A stretch of 64,000 bases of DNA. It comes from Pseudomonas tolaasii NCPPB 2192. GTDB taxonomy: Bacteria; Pseudomonadota; Gammaproteobacteria; Pseudomonadales; Pseudomonadaceae. Below the pieces are notes generated by a model that saw nothing but the letters and a program-made list of their open reading frames with translations, searched no databases and was not told the origin of the DNA. A program made the position numbers and the translations under genes. The stretch is taken from assembly GCF_002813445.1 (NCBI RefSeq), contig NZ_PHHD01000001.1, positions 1,240,001 to 1,304,000 on the forward strand, written 5' to 3'. Positions 33,753-41,308 of the stretch are shown one piece after another (position 1 is the stretch's first letter; each line of letters starts with the position of its first letter).

Positions 33753-33953
33753 ATGCGCGGACTTAATCAGCGAGATTTCCCTTTTGAAATCAATGCATTA
33801 CGTAATCGCCAAGGCAAATCACGCATGCCGATGGCATTTTTACACCACGAACTCTCTGCCGAAAACGCCGTCATACCCTTCAGTTTGAGCCCGCCGGTCA
33901 GCCACATTCAGGCCAGCTTTGCCCCTTTCAGATGGAGTTTCCCCCCGCGATGA
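33753..33953 (+). CDS. Possible small ORF coupled to algC
   Basis: A 66-codon frame (MRGLNQRDFPFEINALRNRQ at the start) between dut and algC. It has AGGA five to six bases before its ATG and its TGA overlaps the algC ATG (ATGA at 33950-33953), a typical coupling geometry. Against it, third positions in its first half are poor in G/C compared with neighbours, and I recognise no family. It may be a leader peptide, a remnant of an N-terminal extension known from longer AlgC proteins, or chance. Confidence 0.3.
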   Translation: MRGLNQRDFPFEINALRNRQGKSRMPMAFLHHELSAENAVIPFSLSPPVSHIQASFAPFRWSFPPR

Positions 33954-35347
33954 GTACCGCAGCCCGAGTAGCCCCGACATTCCCCGACAGCATCTTCCGC
34001 GCCTACGACATCCGTGGTGTGGTACCCAAGACCCTGACCGCCGAAACCGCCTATTGGATCGGCCGCGCCATCGGCTCCCAAAGCCTGGCCCAGGGCGAGC
34101 CGAACGTATCGGTAGGCCGTGACGGCCGGCTGTCCGGCCCGGAGCTGGTGGCGCAACTGATCCAGGGCCTGGCCGACAGCGGCTGCCATGTCAGCGACGT
34201 CGGCCTGGTGCCCACCCCCGCGCTGTACTACGCCGCGAATGTGCTGGCGGGCAAATCCGGGGTGATGCTGACCGGCAGCCATAACCCGTCGGACTACAAC
34301 GGCTTCAAGATCGTCATCGCCGGCGACACCCTCGCCAACGAACAGATTCAGGCCCTGCACACACGCCTGAAAACCAACGACCTCACCAGCGGCAAAGGCA
34401 GCATCACCAAGGTCGACATCCTTCAGCGCTACTCGGACGAAATCACCGGTGACGTCAAACTCGCCCGCCGCCTCAAAGTGGTGGTGGACTGCGGCAACGG
34501 CGCGGCCGGCGTGATTGCCCCGCAATTGCTCAAAGCACTGAACTGCGAAGTGATCCCGCTGTTCTGCGACGTCGACGGCAACTTCCCCAACCATCATCCG
34601 GACCCGGGCAAGCCTGAAAACCTGGTAGACCTGATCGCCAAGGTCAAGGAAACCGGAGCCGACGTCGGCCTGGCCTTTGATGGCGATGGCGACCGTGTCG
34701 GCGTGGTGACAGAAACCGGCGAAAACGTGTTCGCCGACCGCCTGCTGATGCTGTTCGCCCGCGACGTGGTGGCGCGCAACCCCAACGCCGAAATCATCTT
34801 CGACGTGAAGTGCACCCGCCGCCTCACGCCGCTGATCAAGGAGTACGGCGGTCGCCCGCTAATGTGGAAGACCGGTCATTCGTTGATCAAAAAGAAAATG
34901 AAGGAAACCGGCGCGCTGTTGGCCGGTGAAATGAGCGGCCATGTGTTCTTCAAGGAGCGCTGGTTCGGCTTTGACGACGGTATTTACAGCGCCGCTCGTC
35001 TGCTGGAGATCCTCAGCAAGGAAAAATCGACCGCACAGGAGCTGTTTCAGACGTTCCCGAATGATATTTCTACGCCTGAGATCAATATCCATGTGACCGA
35101 AGAGAGCAAATTCAGCATCATTGACGCACTGCACGATGCGCAATGGGGCGAAGGCGCCAACCTGACCTCCATTGATGGTGTGCGAGTCGATTACGCCAAA
35201 GGCTGGGGCCTGGTTCGCGCGTCCAACACCACACCGGTGCTGGTCCTGCGTTTCGAGGCGGATACCGAGGCTGAGTTGCAGCGCATCAAGGACGTGTTCC
35301 ACGCCCAGTTGAAACGTGTTGCCCCTGATCTCCAATTACCGTTCTGA
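33950..35347 (+). CDS. algC: Phosphomannomutase/phosphoglucomutase AlgC
   Basis: A 465-residue alpha-D-phosphohexomutase that interconverts mannose-6-P/mannose-1-P and glucose-6-P/glucose-1-P, feeding alginate, LPS and other exopolysaccharides. The phosphoserine is Ser110 in TGSHNPSDYN, the metal loop is DGDGDR near 244, and the sugar-binding GEMSGH and phosphate-binding RASNTTPVL segments follow. An in-frame ATG exists at 33932, but 33950 matches the family length of about 463. Some pseudomonads carry a much longer AlgC with an N-terminal membrane-linked extension; it is not present in frame here. argB follows 19 bp downstream. Confidence 0.96.
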   Translation: MSTAARVAPTFPDSIFRAYDIRGVVPKTLTAETAYWIGRAIGSQSLAQGEPNVSVGRDGRLSGPELVAQLIQGLADSGCHVSDVGLVPTPALYYAANVLAGKSGVMLTGSHNPSDYNGFKIVIAGDTLANEQIQALHTRLKTNDLTSGKGSITKVDILQRYSDEITGDVKLARRLKVVVDCGNGAAGVIAPQLLKALNCEVIPLFCDVDGNFPNHHPDPGKPENLVDLIAKVKETGADVGLAFDGDGDRVGVVTETGENVFADRLLMLFARDVVARNPNAEIIFDVKCTRRLTPLIKEYGGRPLMWKTGHSLIKKKMKETGALLAGEMSGHVFFKERWFGFDDGIYSAARLLEILSKEKSTAQELFQTFPNDISTPEINIHVTEESKFSIIDALHDAQWGEGANLTSIDGVRVDYAKGWGLVRASNTTPVLVLRFEADTEAELQRIKDVFHAQLKRVAPDLQLPF

Positions 35348-35366
35348 TTTTTTACCGGAGCCCTGA

Positions 35367-36272
35367 ATGACCCTCGAACGCGAAGCCGCTGCCAACACTG
35401 CCAAGGTCCTGTCCGAAGCGTTGCCTTACATCCGACGCTACGTCGGCAAGACGCTGGTGATCAAGTACGGCGGCAATGCCATGGAAAGCGACGAGCTGAA
35501 AACCGGTTTTGCCCGCGACATCGTGTTGATGAAAGCCGTGGGGATCAACCCGGTGGTGGTGCACGGTGGCGGCCCGCAAATCGGTGACCTGCTCAAGCGC
35601 TTGTCGATCGAGAGTCACTTCATCGATGGCATGCGCGTCACTGACGCGCAGACCATGGACGTGGTGGAGATGGTCCTCGGCGGCCAGGTGAACAAAGACA
35701 TCGTCAACCTGATCAACCGTCATGGCGGCAGCGCCATCGGCCTGACCGGCAAGGACGCAGAGCTGATCCGCGCGAAAAAGCTGACAGTCACCCGTCAGAC
35801 GCCAGAGATGACCCAGCCGGAAATCATCGACATCGGCCAGGTGGGCGAAGTGGTCGGCGTGAACACCGACCTGCTGAACCTGCTGGTCAAGGGCGACTTC
35901 ATTCCGGTGATCGCGCCGATCGGCGTGGGCGCCAACGGTGAGTCCTACAACATCAACGCCGACCTGGTGGCCGGCAAGGTGGCCGAAGCACTGAAGGCTG
36001 AAAAGTTGATGCTGCTGACCAACATCGCCGGTCTGATGGACAAGGAAGGCAAGGTGTTGACCGGCCTGACCACTCAGCAAGTCGACGAATTGATCGCCGA
36101 TGGCACCATCTACGGCGGCATGCTGCCGAAGATCCGCTGCGCGCTGGAAGCAGTGCAAGGCGGCGTGGGCAGTTCGTTGATCATCGACGGCCGGGTGCCG
36201 AACGCCGTGCTGCTGGAGATCTTCACCGATACCGGCATGGGCACGCTGATCAGCAACCGCAAGCGTTCCTAA
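35367..36272 (+). CDS. argB: Acetylglutamate kinase
   Basis: A 301-residue amino acid kinase that phosphorylates N-acetylglutamate in arginine synthesis. VIKYGGNAM (about 32-40), the glycine-rich VVHGGGPQIGDLLKRL (about 64-79) and the C-terminal GGMLPKIRCALEAVQGGV are typical. Pseudomonads use an arginine-inhibited hexameric form with an N-terminal helix, and the first 30 residues (TLEREAAANTAKVLSEALPY) fit that. GGAG precedes the ATG. It follows algC by 19 bp and ends in a strong terminator. Confidence 0.97.
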   Translation: MTLEREAAANTAKVLSEALPYIRRYVGKTLVIKYGGNAMESDELKTGFARDIVLMKAVGINPVVVHGGGPQIGDLLKRLSIESHFIDGMRVTDAQTMDVVEMVLGGQVNKDIVNLINRHGGSAIGLTGKDAELIRAKKLTVTRQTPEMTQPEIIDIGQVGEVVGVNTDLLNLLVKGDFIPVIAPIGVGANGESYNINADLVAGKVAEALKAEKLMLLTNIAGLMDKEGKVLTGLTTQQVDELIADGTIYGGMLPKIRCALEAVQGGVGSSLIIDGRVPNAVLLEIFTDTGMGTLISNRKRS

Positions 36273-36284
36273 TCGCTGAAAACC

Positions 36285-36324
36285 AAAAAGCCCCCGCTCA
36301 ACTGAATTGAACGGGGGCTTTTTG
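36285..36324 (+). terminator. Intrinsic terminator of argB
   Basis: AAAAAGCCCCCG and CGGGGGCTTTTT (with further TTCA/TGAA pairing) form a long stem; A- and T-runs flank it, so it can act in both directions. It lies 13 bp after the argB stop and before a REP doublet. Confidence 0.92.
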
Positions 36325-36341
36325 TTTGTACTCGGTCCAAA

Positions 36342-36431
36342 TGTGGGAGCTGGCTTGCCTGCGATGAGGGCGGCGCATTCAACAACTCTATCGCCCGATA
36401 TACCGCTATCGCGGGCAAGCCCGCTCCCACA
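36342..36431. repeat. REP doublet (REPIN) between argB and pyrE
   Basis: Left arm GTGGGAGCTGGCTTGCCTGCGAT, right arm complement of GTGGGAGCGGGCTTGCCCGCGAT: two core variants in one doublet, the mirror case of the element at 26438-26525. It lies next to a canonical terminator in a convergent gap. Confidence 0.9.
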
Positions 36432-36442
36432 GGGGATCGGTG

Positions 36443-37087
36443 TCAGACGCCAAATTGCTCGCGGTACGCGCGAACCGCCGGCAAGTGTTGCTTGAGCTGC
36501 GGGTCATCTTCCAGGAACTGCAGCACCTGGTTCAACGACACAATGCTCACCACCGGAATACCGAAATCACGCTCCACTTCCTGGATCGCCGACAATTCAC
36601 CGTTGCCACGCTCCTGGCGGTTCAGCGCGATCAGCACGCCGGCGGCCTTGGCGCCTTCCTGGGACGCGATGATCTGCATCACTTCACGGATGGCAGTGCC
36701 AGCGGTGATCACGTCGTCGATGATCAGCACGTCGCCCTTGAGCGGAGCCCCGACCAGGCTGCCGCCTTCGCCGTGGGCCTTGGCTTCCTTGCGGTTGAAG
36801 CACCACGGCAGATCCTGCCCATGGTGTTCAGCCAACGCCACGGCAGTCGCCGCCGCCAGGGGGATACCCTTGTAGGCTGGGCCGAACAGCACGTCGAAAG
36901 GAATACCGCTTTCCACAATGGCCGCCGCGTAGAAACGACCCAACTGGGCCAGGGCCGAACCCGAGTTGAACAGGCCTGCGTTGAAGAAATACGGGCTGGT
37001 GCGCCCGGACTTAAGAGTGAACTCACCGAAGCGCAAAACCCCGCGATCGATGGCAAAACGAATGAAATCGCGTTGATACGCCTGCAT
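36443..37087 (-). CDS. pyrE: Orotate phosphoribosyltransferase
   Basis: A 214-residue enzyme that makes orotidine monophosphate from orotate and PRPP in pyrimidine synthesis. The PRPP motif VLIIDDVITAGTA is near residues 118-130, and GPAYKGIPLAA and ARKE-like NRKEAKAHGEGG segments are present. A longer reading reaches 37108; the ATG at 37085-37087 (MQAYQRDFIRFA) matches the family and has GAGG eight bases upstream. It is divergent from crc (82 bp). Confidence 0.97.
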   Translation of the reverse strand: MQAYQRDFIRFAIDRGVLRFGEFTLKSGRTSPYFFNAGLFNSGSALAQLGRFYAAAIVESGIPFDVLFGPAYKGIPLAAATAVALAEHHGQDLPWCFNRKEAKAHGEGGSLVGAPLKGDVLIIDDVITAGTAIREVMQIIASQEGAKAAGVLIALNRQERGNGELSAIQEVERDFGIPVVSIVSLNQVLQFLEDDPQLKQHLPAVRAYREQFGV

Positions 37088-37169
37088 GAAAAAAGCCTCA
37101 GATACCACGGATTTAGCTAATTAGGTAGACGGCGTGTATCATACACGCACGCGATTTTTGGGGCCATTT

Positions 37170-37949
37170 ATGCGGATCATCAGTGTGAACGTCAATGGTA
37201 TTCAGGCTGCAGTCGAGCGTGGTTTGCTCAGTTGGCTGCAAGCACAGAATGCCGACGTCATCTGCCTGCAGGACACTCGCGCCTCCGCCTTTGAACTGGA
37301 CGACCCAGCCTTCCAACTGGATGGCTACTTCCTTTATGCCTGCGATGCCGAAGTGCCCACCCAAGGTGGCGTGGCTTTGTACTCGCGGTTGCAACCCAAG
37401 GCGGTCATCAGCGGCCTCGGCTTCGAGACAGCCGACCGCTACGGGCGCTACCTGCAAGCCGATTTCGACAAGGTCAGCATCGCGACCTTGCTGCTTCCTT
37501 CGGGGCAGAACGGCGATGAAGACTTGAACCAGAAGTTCAAGCTAATGGACGACTTCGCCCGTTACCTGGATAAACAGCGGCGTAAACGTCGCGAGTACAT
37601 TTACTGTGGCTCGCTGTACGTGGCGCAACAAAAGCTGGATATCAAGAACTGGCGCGACAGCCAGCAATCCCCGGGCTTCCTGGCGCCGGAACGGGCCTGG
37701 ATGGACGAGATTGTCGGCAACATGGGCTACGTGGATGCCCTGCGTGAAGTCAGCCGCGAAGGTGACCAGTACAGCTGGTGGCCGGATAACGAACAGGCCG
37801 AGATGCTCAACCTGGGTTGGCGTTTCGATTACCAACTGCTGACCCCGGGCCTGCGCCGCTTCGTTCGCAGTGCACGCCTGCCACGCCAGCCGCGCTTCTC
37901 GCAACACGCGCCGCTGATCGTGGACTACGACTGGACACTGACCATTTGA
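37170..37949 (+). CDS. crc: Catabolite repression control protein Crc
   Basis: A 259-residue protein of the exonuclease III/AP endonuclease fold. Pseudomonas Crc has lost nuclease activity and acts with Hfq on A-rich CA motifs in mRNAs to repress use of less preferred carbon sources. The sequence starts MRIISVNVNGIQAAVERGLL and keeps Crc hallmarks such as KRREYIYCGSLYVAQQ in place of an active site. A frame starting at 37134 exists, but 37170 gives the known Crc start. It is divergent from pyrE, as in other pseudomonads, and ends in a strong terminator. Confidence 0.97.
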   Translation: MRIISVNVNGIQAAVERGLLSWLQAQNADVICLQDTRASAFELDDPAFQLDGYFLYACDAEVPTQGGVALYSRLQPKAVISGLGFETADRYGRYLQADFDKVSIATLLLPSGQNGDEDLNQKFKLMDDFARYLDKQRRKRREYIYCGSLYVAQQKLDIKNWRDSQQSPGFLAPERAWMDEIVGNMGYVDALREVSREGDQYSWWPDNEQAEMLNLGWRFDYQLLTPGLRRFVRSARLPRQPRFSQHAPLIVDYDWTLTI

Positions 37950-37965
37950 GGTCTTTTTCCAGGTA

Positions 37966-38000
37966 CAAAAAAAACCGACATCGCTGTCGGTTTTTTTGTG
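37966..38000. terminator. Bidirectional terminator between crc and the DUF4870 gene
   Basis: ACCGACA and TGTCGGT with a short TCGC loop, flanked by A8 and T7, in a 59-bp convergent gap. Confidence 0.92.
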
Positions 38001-38008
38001 GGTGTTCA

Positions 38009-38377
38009 TTATTTGACCAGTCGCCAGGTCAAGGGGTAGCGATAGGCAATGCCCTTGTTGGCCTTGATCGAGCCGATGATCGTCAGCACCACGCTGGCGA
38101 TGGCCAGGGCCGTCATCAGGAAAAACCCGATCACCGCAAAGGCCAGCACGATGCACACGATCCAGGCGATAGCCACGGTGATCTGGAAATTCAGCGCTTC
38201 CTTGCCCTGATCATCAATGAACGGGCTGACTTCCTTCTTCATCTGCCACAGGATCAGTGGCCCCACGACACTGCCAAAGGGGAACACAAACCCCAGAAAC
38301 GCCGCGAGGTGACACAACATTGCACTTTGACGCACTTCGTAGGAAAGCGTGGGTTCGGGCAGTTGGCTGTCATTCAT
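38009..38377 (-). CDS. DUF4870 membrane protein
   Basis: A 122-residue small membrane protein with three to four predicted helices (HLAAFLGFVFPFGSVVGPLI, then VAIAWIVCIVLAFAVIGFFL and LAIASVVLTIIGSI), the Tic20-like DUF4870 family. The segment KKEVSPFIDDQGKEALNFQI between helices is the family signature. Function unknown. It is downstream of rph on the same strand, 26 bp after it, and may be in one transcript. Confidence 0.88.
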   Translation of the reverse strand: MNDSQLPEPTLSYEVRQSAMLCHLAAFLGFVFPFGSVVGPLILWQMKKEVSPFIDDQGKEALNFQITVAIAWIVCIVLAFAVIGFFLMTALAIASVVLTIIGSIKANKGIAYRYPLTWRLVK

Positions 38378-38403
38378 GGCGTTTCTCCTTGAGGTAGACC
38401 GGC

Positions 38404-39126
38404 TCAGTCGGCGAGCGCGGCGTTTTGCAGCTCGAAGATCTCGGTCATGCCTTTCTGGGCCAGTGCGAGCATGGCATTCAGGTCGGCCGGCTGGAATGGC
38501 GCGCCTTCGGCGGTGCCCTGCACTTCGATGAAACCACCGGTGCTAGTCATCACCACGTTCAGGTCGGTCTCGGCGGCCGAGTCTTCCAGGTAATCCAGGT
38601 CCAGCACAGGCTCGCCCTGGTACATGCCCACCGACACGGCGGCGATCATTTGCTTGAGCGGGTCGCCACCTTTCAGGCCGCCGCGCTTCTTGATCACTTT
38701 CAGTGCGTCAACCAGGGCGACCATGGCGCCGGTGATGGACGCGGTGCGGGTGCCACCGTCGGCCTGGATCACGTCGCAATCGACATACAGGGTGACGTCG
38801 CCCAGCTTGGACATATCCAGGGCTGCGCGCAGGGAACGACCGATCAGACGCTGGATTTCCAGGGTACGACCGCCCTGCTTGCCGCGGCTGGCCTCACGCT
38901 GGTTACGCTCGCCGGTGGCACGCGGAAGCATGCCGTATTCGGCGGTCAGCCAGCCCTGGCCCTGGCCTTTGAGGAAACGCGGCACGCCGTTTTCGACGCT
39001 GACGGTGCAGATCACCTTGGTATCGCCAAACTCGACCAGTACAGAACCCTCGGCGTGTTTGGTGTAGTTGCGGGTGATGCGGATCGAGCGGAGCTGATCG
39101 GCAGCGCGACCACTTGGACGTTTCAT
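38404..39126 (-). CDS. rph: Ribonuclease PH
   Basis: A 240-residue phosphorolytic 3' exoribonuclease that trims tRNA 3' ends. The start MKRPSGRAADQLRSIRITRN and the phosphate-binding GERNQREASRGKQGGRTLEI (about 85-104) are diagnostic. A longer frame reaches 39225, but the ATG at 39124-39126 is the family start. It is divergent from yicC (196 bp). Confidence 0.97.
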   Translation of the reverse strand: MKRPSGRAADQLRSIRITRNYTKHAEGSVLVEFGDTKVICTVSVENGVPRFLKGQGQGWLTAEYGMLPRATGERNQREASRGKQGGRTLEIQRLIGRSLRAALDMSKLGDVTLYVDCDVIQADGGTRTASITGAMVALVDALKVIKKRGGLKGGDPLKQMIAAVSVGMYQGEPVLDLDYLEDSAAETDLNVVMTSTGGFIEVQGTAEGAPFQPADLNAMLALAQKGMTEIFELQNAALAD

Positions 39127-39322
39127 AGGGGGTACCTGTACGGAGGACGAAAAACTGCCGACATTATAGAGCCGCGAACCGTTTCGGGGCACTTCTAAAA
39201 ATTCGGTTACCAAAGGCCTGCCCATCGCCCATTGTTTGGGCGTGCCCGTCCCACTGCGCTACAATCCTGCGCCTTCTCAACCACCAGCCCGTATTTGCGG
39301 GACTGCAACGCGAGGTACCTCC

Positions 39323-40186
39323 ATGGTGCACAGCATGACCGCCTTCGCCCGCGTCGAAAAAGCCGGCGTCCAAGGGACCCTGAGCTGGGAACTGCGCTCG
39401 GTCAACAGCCGCTACCTGGAGCCGCACCTGCGCCTGCCGGAATCGTTCCGCGACCTCGAAGGCGCCGTGCGTGAAGCGCTGCGCCAGGGCATATCCCGGG
39501 GCAAGCTGGAGTGCACCCTGCGTTTTACCGAGGAAACCACCGGCAAACCCTTGCAGGTTGATCGCGACCGCGCCGCGCAGTTGGTCGCCGCTGCCGAAAC
39601 CATCGCAGGCCTGATCAAGCAACCTGCCGCGCTGAACCCGTTGGAGGTGCTGGCCTGGCCTGGCGTACTGGTGGCGGACGCCACAGACCCGCAGGCCCTC
39701 AACGCTGAAGCCCTCGCCCTGTTCAATCAGGGTTTGAAGGAGCTCAAGGCCGGCCGCGAACGCGAAGGGGCCGAACTGGCCCGCCTGATCAACGAGCGCC
39801 TGACCGCCATCGAAGAAGACGTGGTCACGCTGCGCGAGCTGGTGCCGCAGATGCTCGCCACCCAGCGTCAGAAGGTCCTCGACCGCTTCACCGACATGAA
39901 GGCCGACCTCGACCCCACGCGCCTGGAACAGGAAATGGTGCTGCTCGCACAAAAAAGCGACGTGGCCGAAGAACTCGACCGCCTGAGCACCCACATCCTC
40001 GAAGTGCGCCGCGTACTCAAGTCTGCCGGTGCCGCCGGTCGGCGCCTGGACTTCCTGATGCAGGAACTCAACCGCGAAGCCAATACACTGGGTTCCAAGG
40101 CGTTTGACCCGCGCAGCACACAGGCTGCGGTCAACCTCAAAGTGTTGATCGAGCAGATGCGCGAACAAGTACAGAATATTGAGTAA
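39323..40186 (+). CDS. yicC: YicC family endoribonuclease
   Basis: A 287-residue protein of the YicC/YloC family. E. coli YicC is an endoribonuclease linked to decay of the RyhB small RNA. The N-terminal MVHSMTAFARVEKAGVQGTL and C-terminal DUF1732 part (KSDVAEELDRLSTHILEVRR, then DFLMQELNREANTLGSKAFD) are well conserved. GAGG lies seven bases before the ATG. gmk follows 10 bp downstream. Its target in Pseudomonas is not known. Confidence 0.94.
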   Translation: MVHSMTAFARVEKAGVQGTLSWELRSVNSRYLEPHLRLPESFRDLEGAVREALRQGISRGKLECTLRFTEETTGKPLQVDRDRAAQLVAAAETIAGLIKQPAALNPLEVLAWPGVLVADATDPQALNAEALALFNQGLKELKAGREREGAELARLINERLTAIEEDVVTLRELVPQMLATQRQKVLDRFTDMKADLDPTRLEQEMVLLAQKSDVAEELDRLSTHILEVRRVLKSAGAAGRRLDFLMQELNREANTLGSKAFDPRSTQAAVNLKVLIEQMREQVQNIE

Positions 40187-40196
40187 GGCAACCTCC

Positions 40197-40817
40197 ATGA
40201 CCCACAGCACCGGCACCCTTTACATCATTTCCGCCCCTTCGGGCGCGGGCAAAAGCAGCCTGGTCAAAGCCCTGACCGACGCTGACGAGCAGATCCGCAT
40301 CTCGGTGTCCCACACCACCCGCGCCATGCGCCCGGGCGAGGTGAACGGCGTGCACTATCACTTCGTCGAGCGCACCGAGTTCGTCAAGATGATCGAACAC
40401 GGCGACTTCCTGGAGCGTGCCGAAGTGTTCGGCAACCTCTACGGCACTTCACAAAGTCATCTGCAGCAGACTCTGGACGAAGGCCACGACCTGATCCTGG
40501 AAATCGACTGGCAGGGCGCCGAGCAAGTGCGCCAGTTGATGCCAAAGGCGCGCTCCATCTTTATTCTGCCGCCGTCGCTGAAAGCGTTGCACCAGCGCCT
40601 GACCAACCGTGGCCAGGACAGCGACGAAATCATCGAAGGCCGCATGCGTGAAGCCGTCAGCGAAATGAGCCACTACGTCGACTACGACTACCTGATCATC
40701 AACGACGACTTTGCCCACGCACTGGACGACTTGAAGGCGATTTTCCGCACCAATCAGCTCCAGCAAAAGCGTCAACAACAGCGTTTCGGCAAATTGCTGG
40801 CCGAACTGCTCGGTTGA
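40197..40817 (+). CDS. gmk: Guanylate kinase
   Basis: A 206-residue enzyme that phosphorylates GMP to GDP. The P-loop APSGAGKS is at residues 13-20, and the GMP-binding RAMRPGEVNGVHYHF and the LILEIDWQGA segment are conserved. The ATG at 40197 is taken over an upstream in-frame ATG at 40179, which overlaps yicC. It follows yicC by 10 bp. Two hairpins lie between it and rpoZ. Confidence 0.97.
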   Translation: MTHSTGTLYIISAPSGAGKSSLVKALTDADEQIRISVSHTTRAMRPGEVNGVHYHFVERTEFVKMIEHGDFLERAEVFGNLYGTSQSHLQQTLDEGHDLILEIDWQGAEQVRQLMPKARSIFILPPSLKALHQRLTNRGQDSDEIIEGRMREAVSEMSHYVDYDYLIINDDFAHALDDLKAIFRTNQLQQKRQQQRFGKLLAELLG

Positions 40818-40829
40818 TTGGCACTTCCC

Positions 40830-40872
40830 AAAACGGCTGCAAGGGCTTTACATTGGCACTTGCAGCGGTTTT
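40830..40872 (+). terminator. Long hairpin after gmk
   Basis: AAAACGGCTGCAAG and CTTGCAGCGGTTTT form a 14-bp stem with one mismatch and a 15-base loop, ending in TTTT. It lies 13 bp after the gmk stop. It may terminate or attenuate transcription from yicC-gmk into rpoZ. Confidence 0.6.
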
Positions 40873-40885
40873 ACGAAGGTTTGCG

Positions 40886-40921
40886 AAAAATCAGCGCTTC
40901 CCTAAACGCTGGTGATTTTTT
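40886..40921 (+). terminator. Second hairpin between gmk and rpoZ
   Basis: AAAAATCAGCG pairs with CGCTGGTGATTTTT (two-base bulge) and is followed by further Ts. With the hairpin at 40830 it forms a tandem pair before rpoZ. The rpoZ promoter probably lies within or just after this region. Confidence 0.55.
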
Positions 40922-40984
40922 AAACTGTTTAGTCCGCTCGCCCAACCGGGCAGCGCGCATCTTGCATTCGCTCCGAGGAATACC

Positions 40985-41248
40985 ATGGCCCGCGTAACCG
41001 TTGAAGACTGCCTAGAACACGTGGATAACCGCTTTGAGCTGGTCATGCTCTCTACCAAGCGTGCCCGTCAACTGGCCACTGGCGGCAAAGAGCCCCTGGT
41101 CCAGTGGGAAAACGACAAGCCTACCGTAGTTGCCCTGCGTGAAATTGCTGAAGGCCTGATGAGCTACGAGTTCATCGCCAACGCCGAAATCGTTGAAGAC
41201 GAACCGCTGTTTGCAGCGTTCGAGGACGAGTCCAACGAGGCCGTCTAA
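40985..41248 (+). CDS. rpoZ: RNA polymerase omega subunit
   Basis: An 87-residue omega subunit that helps assembly of beta-prime and forms part of the ppGpp site. The start MARVTVEDCLEHVDNRFELV and the core LATGGKEPLVQWENDKPTVV are typical. GAGGA precedes the ATG. spoT follows 60 bp downstream, the usual rpoZ-spoT link to the stringent response. Confidence 0.97.
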   Translation: MARVTVEDCLEHVDNRFELVMLSTKRARQLATGGKEPLVQWENDKPTVVALREIAEGLMSYEFIANAEIVEDEPLFAAFEDESNEAV

Positions 41249-41308
41249 GCCTATGCCTGGTCGACGTAGCACGGCGCGGGGTCACAGCCAACGGCAGGAG
41301 TTCACACT

